Positions 42,684 through 51,358 of a DNA stretch of 56,263 nucleotides are shown here, in pieces (the stretch's first letter is position 1; the number at the start of each line of letters is the position of its first letter). The position numbers and the translations under genes are program-made. The stretch spans positions 1 through 56,263 of the forward strand of contig MSJI02000623.1 of the NCBI GenBank assembly GCA_001931905.2, given 5' to 3'. The stretch comes from Cladosporium sp. IMV 00045. Lineage: Eukaryota > Ascomycota > Dothideomycetes > Cladosporiales > Cladosporiaceae. Below the pieces are notes generated by a model. The model ran no database searches and had not been told where the DNA came from. It saw only the letters and a list, made by a program, of their open reading frames with translations.

Positions 42684-44418
42684 ATGGTAATATCATTCCA
42701 AAGCCTGGATGACCTCGACATTGCAGGCTCACTCATCGCCAAAACTCGAGACGCCTCAACAAGTAACTTCGTGCTGGACTTTGGAGAAGATGGTGCATAT
42801 GTCACATTCGACCTGAGCAGCCCAGTCCTCGAGGATCTCATGGCAATCGATCGCCCAGACAGCTTGAACGCAAGATGGATCAACATCTGGTATCCGCAAC
42901 GTCAAAAGAAACTCATCGAGACAATTGCAAGAATCTATGACTTCTCACCACGCCTTCAAGGGCTGATGTGCTCGGATCCCATGCAGCCACAGAGTTCTAC
43001 ATCAAGTCAACAGTCAAGTCGAAGGAGTGGAAGGTTTTGGTCCAAGAACTCGCAGCCATCATCGGTCGGCACTCAGAGCTCCAAATTCACAGACGAGCTT
43101 TCCGAACTCTCTTCCACCTCTACTCAAGATTCCAGCAAAGGCGGCAATATCTACCGTGTTGTCAACGATCTCTGGCATTACTCTAGTATCGACTTTGGTC
43201 GCAACTACGTCTGCCTTGGGTACAACACTCTCTACGGCACCTTATTCCCAGGCTCACCCAACACACCCGACAACAACACAGACGACGAGGAACACCTCCC
43301 ACATTGCCACCGCGTGTGGACTTGGCTATTGCTCTGCTCAGACAGCACAATAATCACGATCAACGAAGACCCATTCCCTTACAGCAGCGCCAACATGCTC
43401 TCCACCCACCAGAGACGAATCCTCCACGAGACCCGGCGCAACCTCACAAACGTCTTCCGCTCCCTCTCCCTCGTCGACTCCGACCCTCTCAACACCCGAA
43501 ACCCCATGACCCTCCTACCCCTACGCACCCGCCTCGGCAGCACGCGCGAGGAATCCGCCCACCGCGCCTCCGACACCCCGGGCCTCCTCTTCTACTACCT
43601 CTTCGAAAACTGGCACAACAGCTACACGCTCATCACGCGCAAAGAGTCCCGCTACGGCGTCGAGCTCTCCTCTCTCCGCAAGGACATGCTCCACGCCCCC
43701 AAGCTCGCGCACATCGACCGCCTCGACCGCATCGGCAAGGAACTCGGCGTTCTGCGCCGCCACTACGAGGCCTACAACCGCCTCATCGCTCGCGTGCTCG
43801 AGCCCATGGCCCCCACGAGCGCTAGCTTGGAAAACTCCCGGGTCGTGACCGACAGCGGCGACGCTCGCAACATCGAAACCGTACGAGGCGTCGAAGTCGT
43901 CACCGCAAAGCAGAGCGCACTAGGCGTGTCTCTCAGCTCGCCGGCTCGCGTGCGCTTCGCGCGCCTGAAAGATCTGATCGACTTGTACGCCCTGAACGAG
44001 ATAGAAGAATACCTGAAGCAGAAAGAGTCGCTGGTATCGCTCGTAAGTCCATCAACCGCCCAAATCCAACGCTAGTACATGAAGGCTGACTGCATGAGAA
44101 AAAACACAGAACTTCTCCCTCCTAACCCTCAAAGAATCCCTCGACGTCGAGCACCTGACGCGCATCACCCTGCTCCTGACCAAATTCACCATCCTCTTCC
44201 TGCCAGCCAGCCTGGTGATGGCGTACTTCAGCGTGCCGCTTGGGCAGATCGAGTACACCGTGGGGCAGTTCTGGGGGGCTTTCAGTGTCGTTTTCGTGCT
44301 GAGCTGGGCGGCGCTGGTGGGGTTTGGGATCGTCAGTGGGACGCTGCAGACTGGTTGGATGTGGAGAGGGGTTGTTAAGGGCGCGAAGGGGGTGGGGAGG
44401 TGGGTTGAGAGGTTGTGA
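42684..44418 (+). CDS. CorA-like (MIT superfamily) membrane protein
   Basis: Exons 42684-44042 and 44110-44418 with a 67-bp intron (GTAAGT donor, CTGAC branch, CACAG acceptor) give 555 residues. The start is the first in-frame ATG (MVISFQSLDDLDIAG). The large soluble N-terminal region carries fungal CorA-like sequence (NRLIARVLEP, HIDRLDRIGKELGVLRRHYE). The long helix leads across the intron into FSLLTLKESLDVEHLTRITL and two membrane segments (LLLTKFTILFLPASLVMAYF and FWGAFSVVFVLSWAALVGFG). The GMN motif of true Mg2+ channels is absent at the end of the first segment (MAYFSV instead), as in the divergent fungal group. Ion specificity is therefore unknown. The 5' end is uncertain because the frame is open further upstream. 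Confidence 0.8.
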
Positions 44419-44723
44419 TTTATACGTTGTGGTAAACTCTCGTTGGCATGTTTCCAATTGGTGGATGTAGAGGCTCCGCTTCAATAGCATGGCCATGGAA
44501 AGAGAGCAAGTAGAACGACAGGGACAAGAATTGAGCAATGAGACAGCTGAGGCAGGAACAATGTGTTTCCATCTGAAGAGTTCTTTTGTGTTCATTCTTC
44601 GCGGAATTTTAAAAAAAAAAAAAAGCACAAGGTATCTAAATTCCAGTCGCTGATCTCCGCAGCACCCACTTTTTTCGTCGTTATCACATCAAAATAAAAG
44701 TCGTGGTACATCAAACGACAGGT
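44419..44723. other. Convergent intergenic region
   Basis: Contains a 14-base A run (44611-44624); otherwise 3' flanks only. Confidence 0.5.
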
Positions 44724-46188
44724 TTAGCCCTTGGCGGCACCGGCCTTGAACAGGACAATGTCGCCGTCCTCCATGACATGGTCCTTGCCCTTGGTCAGGA
44801 TCTTGCCCTGGGCCTTGATCGTAGCCTCATCACCCAACTCCCTGAGCGTCGCATAGTTGTAGATGATAGCCTGGATGAAGGTCTTCTCGAAGTCACCGTG
44901 AATGACACCGGCAGCCTGAGGGGCCTTGGTGCCGTTGCGGATAGTCCACTGGCGCACCTCATCGGGACCAGTGGTGAAGAAAGAGCCAAGGTTGAGAGCC
45001 TTGCGCATGGTGTTGATGGCCTTGGGGAGAGCAGACTTGGTGCCAAGGTTCTTGCACTCCTCGGCAGCAGCCTCGTCAGACTCGAACCGAGTAAGACGCT
45101 CCTCGAAAGCGACGGAAATGGGGAGGATGGTGTCACCAGTGGCATGCTCCTTGACCCACTCAGCGATCTTAGGGAGGTACTTGTTCTTCTGTCTGAGGTA
45201 GTCACGCTCGCTTAGGTTGACAAGGTACACAACAGGCTTGGCAGTGAGGAGGAAGAGAGGGTTGATGACCTCGACCTATGCGTGCAGCAAGTCAGCAAAC
45301 TGCGTTGCGAGATAGGAAAATAGACAAGACGGTGAGTGCGAATGCCAAAATCAGAGACAAAGTTCTCTCATGACACCTCTAAGCGTTAATTTGGTGAGGT
45401 GCCGGTTCGAAGAGCTGGGATTATAGAGATGGAATCTCTTATTCATCCTTATAGTGCGAGGGGAAATGGAAAAGTTACTCGAACGTACCTCCTTGGGGGT
45501 CCAGTGGTTCTTGCGAACGTCCTTGCCGGACTTGATGTGCTCGATGACCTTCTCGACGGTGGCCTCCTCTTCCTTGAGCTTCTTCATCTCAAGGGACTGA
45601 CCACCACGCCTGGTCTGCTTCTTGTAGTTTTCGAGCGCCTTCTCGGCAAACTCAAGATCCTTGATGCGCAGCTCCTCGTTGATAATCTCCAGATCACGGA
45701 TGGGGTCGACGTCACCCTCGACGTGGATGATCTCAGCATCGTCGAAGCAACGGACGACCTGGAAGATAGCGTCGACGGCGCGAATGTGGGACAAGAAGGA
45801 GTTGCCCAGACCGGCACCAGTAGAAGCACCACGGGTCAGACCAGCAATGTCGTAGATGGTCAAGTGAGCCGGGACCTGGGATTTGGGCTTGTACTGCTGG
45901 CAGAGCCAGTCGAAGCGCTCGTCGGGCACGATGACACGAGACTCCTCAGGGTTGATGGTGGCATAGGGGAAGTTGGCAGGGTTACCAAGAGAGCACTTGG
46001 TAATGGCCTGGAAGAGCGTAGATTTACCTACGTTGGCGAGACCGACCTGTGGGAGGTTAGTTAGCGCTTCATGCCAAGGACGCTGTGCTCAGCACGTACA
46101 TGTTCGTACATACGATTCCCGCGTTGAGGTTGTTGCCGGGGCGGCCGAGCAGGACCGGCTCCTCCTTGACGACCTTCTTGGGAGGCAT
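44724..46188 (-). CDS. OLA1: Obg-like ATPase Ola1 (YchF family)
   Basis: Three exons (46188-46114, 46046-45489, 45275-44724) give 394 residues, the family length. Intron 1 is 67 bp (GTATGT, GCTAACTAAC, CACAG) and intron 2 is 213 bp (GTACGT, TGCTGAC, CATAG), long for this window. Exon 1 encodes [20 protein letters not shown]. The P-loop GLANVGKST spans the first junction. The Walker B/G3 region is [16 protein letters not shown], and the nucleotide-specificity motif is NLSE (in [10 protein letters not shown]) instead of NKxD, which explains ATP preference. A helical domain and a C-terminal TGS domain ([27 protein letters not shown]) follow. The protein is a cytosolic ribosome-associated ATPase linked to stress responses and initiation. 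Confidence 0.94.
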
Positions 46189-46783
46189 CTTGTTTTTGTT
46201 CTTCTTGTCTTTGTTGCTAGCGTAGCGTGTCTGGGTGACTGCGGTGACAGTCGGCGCGCGGCTTCTCCACTCGGACCGGTTGAAGGTTGAGTGAGTAGCG
46301 AGGACAAGTGCAGGGCCTGCTGCTTTGGGTGCAAGAGAAGATAGAGAAGAGAATAGAGAACGAGAGGTGCGAGTGAGAGACAGTTTGCTCTTTGCGACGA
46401 CCGTGACCTGCCGTCTGGTGGGTATGAGTGATATGAGGTGAAGCTGAGGAGAGGAAGTGAAGCGCAAAGAGGGGATGAAGAAATCTGCGGAAGCAAAGCG
46501 CGGGCTTGGCACCAGATATTTTGAGGGAGCTTGGGAGGGAAATGACATAATTATGGATACCAGTGGCTTCATGTAATTAAAACAATTCAGAGTAGCGACA
46601 CAGTAAGAACACGACAGAAAATGCAAGTATAGAACAGTTGGTTCAATTACAATCGTGCTTTCACTCTAGCAGCAGCAGCCTCGGTGAATTGGCTGCTATC
46701 CTTTCCATGATTCCCCTAAGAAACACAAACGCCTCGCTTCAATACATACAAGTACAACAATAGACAGCTCCATCCAAGGATCC
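46189..46783. other. OLA1 promoter and HIR1 3' flank
   Basis: 595 bp. The OLA1 sense strand upstream of the start is pyrimidine-rich (46320-46380). No gene seen. Confidence 0.5.
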
Positions 46784-49700
46784 TCAACTGTCAGTAATCA
46801 TGGCCGTGTCGGCACCGTCAGCGTCGGCACCGTCCAAGACACCGAAAAGCTTCGCATAAGGCACCGTGACACGCTGCAAGTCCCTATGCTTGCCGAGCAC
46901 GACCACGACCTCCTTCAGCAAATCTTCCCTCCTCCAGCCCACGATGTCCTCACTGTCACCCCATTCGATTCCGGACCGTTCATCATCCTCGTCTTCCTCA
47001 TCATCGTCTGCAAACATCCCACCCATCAGCCCTCGCAATAGCTCCTCAACCTTTGGCTTCAGATTCTCAGCGCCAATGCGCTTGGCATACATGATGAGGT
47101 AGACTCTGAATTCGTCTTTTGCACCCAAAGTGTACGCGGCTGCGACACGGTTCTCGAGATGTCCGATGGATACTGCAGACTCGAAGCCCTCGTAACCTTC
47201 GGCAGACAGAAGTTGTTTGACCAAACGTTGCAGGAAGTATGCGCGGCCCTTAACCAGAGCTTGAGAGGTGGTGTTGCGTTCGAGGAGAGGAATGATACCC
47301 GCCGAGATGTTTTCCGGGTTGATGTCGTCCAAGTAGGAGGACTCCGATTGCTTCGAAGATTTTACAGGACGTGAGACTTGAACGCTAGTGTCGGTGGTGT
47401 TCCAATACTGGCTGCCAACTGCCCACCAGCTTTCACTCAACCGCTGCCAGACGAACATAGCTGGGTTGTAGGCGAACCCGTCGCCGTTGCTCATCGCCAC
47501 GATGACCTTGCCTTGGCTGTTCAAGCGAGCGAACATGAGAGACGGTGCTGCAGTCAGATGTCCCTGCTGAGTTTGGCTTGCCATGTCGAGAACAGGAGCC
47601 AGACTGATTGGGGGATGAGGTGCGCTCATCGTCTTGATGTTCCAGACATAGCACTGACCAACAGCTGTGACAGCCAGAAGCCACCAACCTCTGCAGTCAA
47701 GGATGACAGGCTGCGCCTCGAGTACGGAGGCATTTAATAGTCTGCGGCCCGCAGGAGTCCAGACATGTAGACTGCCATCTTCGCAAGCAACGCTCCAGAA
47801 GTTGCGATTGCCGGTCACCAAGAGAGCTGCTCTGGGCAGAAAGTCCTGCCACAATGTTTGGTTCCGCTTGGAGACAGTAATGCGTGTCGGTTCTCTATCT
47901 TGTACACGACCAGTGCGTGCCACGCCAGATGCGTTCCGAGCTTCAAATGCTACCGATGAATCATCTTCCGCAGCATTGGCTGCTCCATTAGGCTGATCGC
48001 CATCACCATTCGCCTTGGATGGATCGAGGGGTCTGACAATAACGCTTCGCACAAGTGGGACAGCAAGCCTGATCTGGCTGACTGTCAGGCTCGGGTTGAC
48101 AATCGCTGGACGGAGCGCATCCGGGACTTCGTTTGTTTTCTTAGACGCGGCGGAGCCACCGGGCACGAGGCCCTCCGGCGTGTTGTTGACAATGGGCGAC
48201 GCTCCAGTCTGTTGCACAGCGTGAACTCTCTTCTCGGCCCGCTTTTCTTCGTCACCTTCGACTTCGGCGAATTTGCGCTTATTGCCCAGCAACAAGCTCG
48301 CCAGTCCGCCCTTGGGCAAACCGTCGTAAGGCTTACTCAAATCGAGCACCTTCACGGGATCGTCTGATGCAGCGCCTTGCTTGACAGCTGCCTGGAGTTG
48401 CGGCCTAGGCAGATTCGCCTCGCCCTGATTTGATGAGGAAACGAGCAACGGCGCAATACGCTTTTTGCCGTCCTTGGTGATCGTAATGCGTTGCTTGAGC
48501 TTGTCGATCTTTTCTTCCTGTGGATCCTTTGGAGGCGCGGGAGCTGGTGCTGGAGCGGGCTCGGCTGGAGCAGCAGGCTTCTCAGCAGCGCCGTTGACTT
48601 GAGTATCTCCATTCGTCAACGCAGATGTGTGCTGGTGCTCATCCCCCATCAGCTCCCCCATGCGACCTTGCACACCCTTGAGTTCGCCGGCTCTGCTTCC
48701 TTCTTCGAGTCGAAGAGCGTCTGCATTCTCAATGATCCCAACGCGGCGGCCGGCACCGTATTTTGCAAGTGCTCTGTCGTTGTCTGCCTGCGGTGCTGCG
48801 TATCCAAGCTCGCCTTTTTCGAAAACGACAGCTGCCACAGATCCATCCAACGAAGTCAAGTACAATGTCTCGCCATCAGGACTCCAAGACAAATCGCTGA
48901 TGGGCTTCCCGCAAAGTTCGGCAGTGGTTAGAAAAGGCCGAGCGAATGTTGTGTTCCACACACTCAATGTTCTATCCTGGCCTGCGCATGCGATGATTGT
49001 AATGCTATGTTGTTGAGGATGATTTGGATCGGCCGTGGCTGAAGGCGGCTCGCGGGAGAAGAGTCGGGGTGAAAATGCGCAGACCTCGACGGGACCTTCG
49101 TGGCCTATCAGGTTGATCTCGCTATCCCACTGACCTCTGTTGACGATGGCTACAGAGCTGACTGGCCCATTGACGGCGTTAGCCGCGGCGATATGTGCAC
49201 CATCTGGGGACCAGGAGCATCGGCGGAAGTAAGTAGTGAGGGGTGATGTCTCGAATGGCGCGGTAACGGAGGTTTCGAGTGTGAAGTTCGAGGTCTGGTC
49301 GTAGGCGGTCGCGTTAGGTGGGGGAGGCGTAAAGCGGTAGACTTTGATAGTCCTGTCGTCCGAAGCAGTTGCGAAATACTTGTTTGAGGGGTCGAACGTG
49401 ATTCCTTTCACATGGGACTGGTGCTGAGAGAGCGTCTTGAGTTTCTCAAAAGTGCTGCCCGACCATACCACGACCTTACTGTCCAACCCCACTGACACCA
49501 AAATAGAGCTGTCATAACTCCATCCCAGATCCTGTACATCATTGTCGTGTCCTATCAGCCTCCTGAATATCCTCCAATTCTCTACAGGCGGCGTCTCTTT
49601 GCTACCAAAGGTGGTATGTGAAGGCGGGGTGGGGTCGAGATTGTAAACGCAAACGATCTTGTCGTCTGCGCCAGATGCCAGGTATTTCCCGTTTGGACTG

Positions 49701-49933
49701 AATCTGACACTGTGAATGGTGCCAGAGTGGTAAGAAAGCGAAGCGAGTTGTTTCGGTTTGGTGTACTCCGGATTGGAAGCGTTCAGGATAGCTTCGGTAG
49801 ACCAGATACGAACGTAGCCGTCGCCGGCAGCAGTCACCAGGCGACTACCATCAGGCGATACATGGCAGCTGTACACCTCGTGGTCCTTCTTTTCTCCTCC
49901 ATGGCACAGCCAGACCGGCTTGGTAAAGCGCAT
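46784..49933 (-). CDS. HIR1: Histone chaperone subunit Hir1 (HIRA)
   Basis: Single exon, 1049 residues. The start MRFTKPVWLCHGGEKKDHEV and seven WD-type repeats (about 10-375; VTAAGDGYVRIWST, FATASDDRTIKVYR, CAGQDRTLSVWN) form the N-terminal propeller. The B-domain that contacts Asf1 is at about 478-498 (LKQRITITKDGKKRIAPLL). The C-terminal Hira domain (about 700-960) contains VTGNRNFWSVACEDGSLHVW and CRGWWLLAVTAVGQCYVWN. Hir1 belongs to the HIR complex, which deposits H3-H4 independently of replication and represses histone genes. The ~200-residue linker between them is charged and Pro/Ala-rich. Its acidic C-terminus (DDDEEDEDDE) is common in fungal orthologues. It is divergent from a splicing-factor gene across 360 bp. 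Confidence 0.95.
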   Translation of the reverse strand: MRFTKPVWLCHGGEKKDHEVYSCHVSPDGSRLVTAAGDGYVRIWSTEAILNASNPEYTKPKQLASLSYHSGTIHSVRFSPNGKYLASGADDKIVCVYNLDPTPPSHTTFGSKETPPVENWRIFRRLIGHDNDVQDLGWSYDSSILVSVGLDSKVVVWSGSTFEKLKTLSQHQSHVKGITFDPSNKYFATASDDRTIKVYRFTPPPPNATAYDQTSNFTLETSVTAPFETSPLTTYFRRCSWSPDGAHIAAANAVNGPVSSVAIVNRGQWDSEINLIGHEGPVEVCAFSPRLFSREPPSATADPNHPQQHSITIIACAGQDRTLSVWNTTFARPFLTTAELCGKPISDLSWSPDGETLYLTSLDGSVAAVVFEKGELGYAAPQADNDRALAKYGAGRRVGIIENADALRLEEGSRAGELKGVQGRMGELMGDEHQHTSALTNGDTQVNGAAEKPAAPAEPAPAPAPAPPKDPQEEKIDKLKQRITITKDGKKRIAPLLVSSSNQGEANLPRPQLQAAVKQGAASDDPVKVLDLSKPYDGLPKGGLASLLLGNKRKFAEVEGDEEKRAEKRVHAVQQTGASPIVNNTPEGLVPGGSAASKKTNEVPDALRPAIVNPSLTVSQIRLAVPLVRSVIVRPLDPSKANGDGDQPNGAANAAEDDSSVAFEARNASGVARTGRVQDREPTRITVSKRNQTLWQDFLPRAALLVTGNRNFWSVACEDGSLHVWTPAGRRLLNASVLEAQPVILDCRGWWLLAVTAVGQCYVWNIKTMSAPHPPISLAPVLDMASQTQQGHLTAAPSLMFARLNSQGKVIVAMSNGDGFAYNPAMFVWQRLSESWWAVGSQYWNTTDTSVQVSRPVKSSKQSESSYLDDINPENISAGIIPLLERNTTSQALVKGRAYFLQRLVKQLLSAEGYEGFESAVSIGHLENRVAAAYTLGAKDEFRVYLIMYAKRIGAENLKPKVEELLRGLMGGMFADDDEEDEDDERSGIEWGDSEDIVGWRREDLLKEVVVVLGKHRDLQRVTVPYAKLFGVLDGADADGADTAMITDS

Positions 49934-50293
49934 TGTAAGCTCGACCTTGTCGGATCGGATCTAGTTGATGCTTTAGACGAAGGCGCTTGCGGCGTTGGCG
50001 AGAAATTATGGGCGCGCAAGCATCGCAAGATTTGAAAGGCGTGCGCAATATGCTTTCGAAGTAATCCAGGCCAGAGGAGGTTGTGTGTAGGTGTTTGGGT
50101 GAAAGATGCCCAAGTTGGTTTGCGACACGAGGCAGTCAAGCTCGCGCCCTGAGACGCGCCAAAGGGCTTTCGGACCCTGACGTACCGCGAACGACCAGCG
50201 GCGAATGCCAATCATTCACTTTCACTTTCATACCTCACATAACCTTTACCTCACCTTCCTGTGCTGTCTTGTCTCAGACAAAGCACTACCGAC
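49934..50293. promoter_or_regulatory. Divergent promoter between HIR1 and WBP4-like gene
   Basis: 360 bp between start codons; both promoters must lie here. A CTTTCACTTTCA-like pyrimidine tract precedes the WBP4-like gene. Confidence 0.55.
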
Positions 50294-51187
50294 ATGTCCG
50301 AATACTGGAAATCAACACCATCGTACTGGTGCAAGTTCTGCGAGATTTACGTCCGCGACACGGCCATCGAGCGCAAAAACCACGAATCCACAGGAAAGCA
50401 CCAGAACAACATCCAACGCTCACTGCGCGAGCTCCACAAGAAGAAAGAGCGCGAGCAAAGAGACCAGCAACGCGCAAAGGATGAGGTCGCGCGACTCAAC
50501 GGACTGGTCGGCGGCAAGGACACGGCCAAAGCAGGCGCGAAGCCTGGCATATCTGGTCTGCAAAACCTAGGAAAATCGTCTGGGCCAGAGCCGCCCACAT
50601 TGAGCGCAGCGGCACAGAGAAAGGCACACGCAGAGCAACTTGTTGCGCTCGGCGTGCCGCTTCCGGAAGAGCTCAAGCGCGAAGTCACTGGCGTGGGAGA
50701 TTGGCAGACTATTTCTACTACGGTGGCCGAGCCCAGTGGTTCAGGTGGGCGCACTCTGGCGGAGATCAGGAAAGGAGAAGAAGAATCTGCCAAAGCCTCT
50801 GGGGCGTTGAGCAAAGGTGTTCACAAGCGGAAAGCAGAAGATGACGAGGACGCGAGGGATGAGGAAGCAGCACCTAAGACGAAGAAGATTTGGGGAAACA
50901 GTCTGAAGAGCTATCCTGGGAGCAAGAACGAAGAAGATGACGAAGACCTTGATGCTCTTCTCAGCGGCGTAGGGAAGAAACCAGCAGAGAGCAAGCCGAC
51001 GACAGCTTCACACGAAATCAAGCGAGACGACCACGTGAAAGTGGAGTCAGACGATGGCGTTAAATCAGAACCCACCACAGCAGATACGACTCCTGCTGAG
51101 GGAGTACCGAAAGAGGAGGAAACCGGCGAAAGTGCTATCACTGCACCTCCACCAGTCATGTTCAAGAAACGCAAGTCCAAGAAATGA
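50294..51187 (+). CDS. WBP4/FBP21-like U1-type zinc-finger splicing protein
   Basis: Single exon; ATG of MSEYWKSTPSYWCKFC gives 297 residues (an ATG 11 codons upstream lacks homology). The N-terminal matrin/U1-type C2H2 finger has ligands C13, C16, H30 and H36 and matches the start of WBP4, a spliceosomal B-complex protein. After the finger comes a basic helix (SLRELHKKKEREQRDQQ), a helical AQRKAHAEQLVALGVPLPEE segment and a charged, Lys/Asp/Glu-rich tail ending in MFKKRKSKK, a likely nuclear localisation signal. WW domains, present in animal WBP4, are not seen, as is usual in fungi. A role in pre-mRNA splicing is inferred from family membership. Confidence 0.85.
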   Translation: MSEYWKSTPSYWCKFCEIYVRDTAIERKNHESTGKHQNNIQRSLRELHKKKEREQRDQQRAKDEVARLNGLVGGKDTAKAGAKPGISGLQNLGKSSGPEPPTLSAAAQRKAHAEQLVALGVPLPEELKREVTGVGDWQTISTTVAEPSGSGGRTLAEIRKGEEESAKASGALSKGVHKRKAEDDEDARDEEAAPKTKKIWGNSLKSYPGSKNEEDDEDLDALLSGVGKKPAESKPTTASHEIKRDDHVKVESDDGVKSEPTTADTTPAEGVPKEEETGESAITAPPPVMFKKRKSKK

Positions 51188-51358
51188 AGTCTCATTGTCT
51201 AGCGCCTTGCTGCTCTCATGTGATGGAACGGAACCCTTTGTAGGGCATGAAAGAGCAATGCTGTGATTCTGCTACGATCAATACCCAATTGATGATGGCT
51301 TTTTAGAGAACCACTAGCCAAACAGAGAAACAGCTACCTGCCCGGCGATCCTCCACCG

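Noticed and set aside
45390..45430. Possible tRNA B-box (GGTTCGAA) inside OLA1 intron 2
   Set aside because: No T-stem pairing, A-box or cloverleaf can be folded around it.
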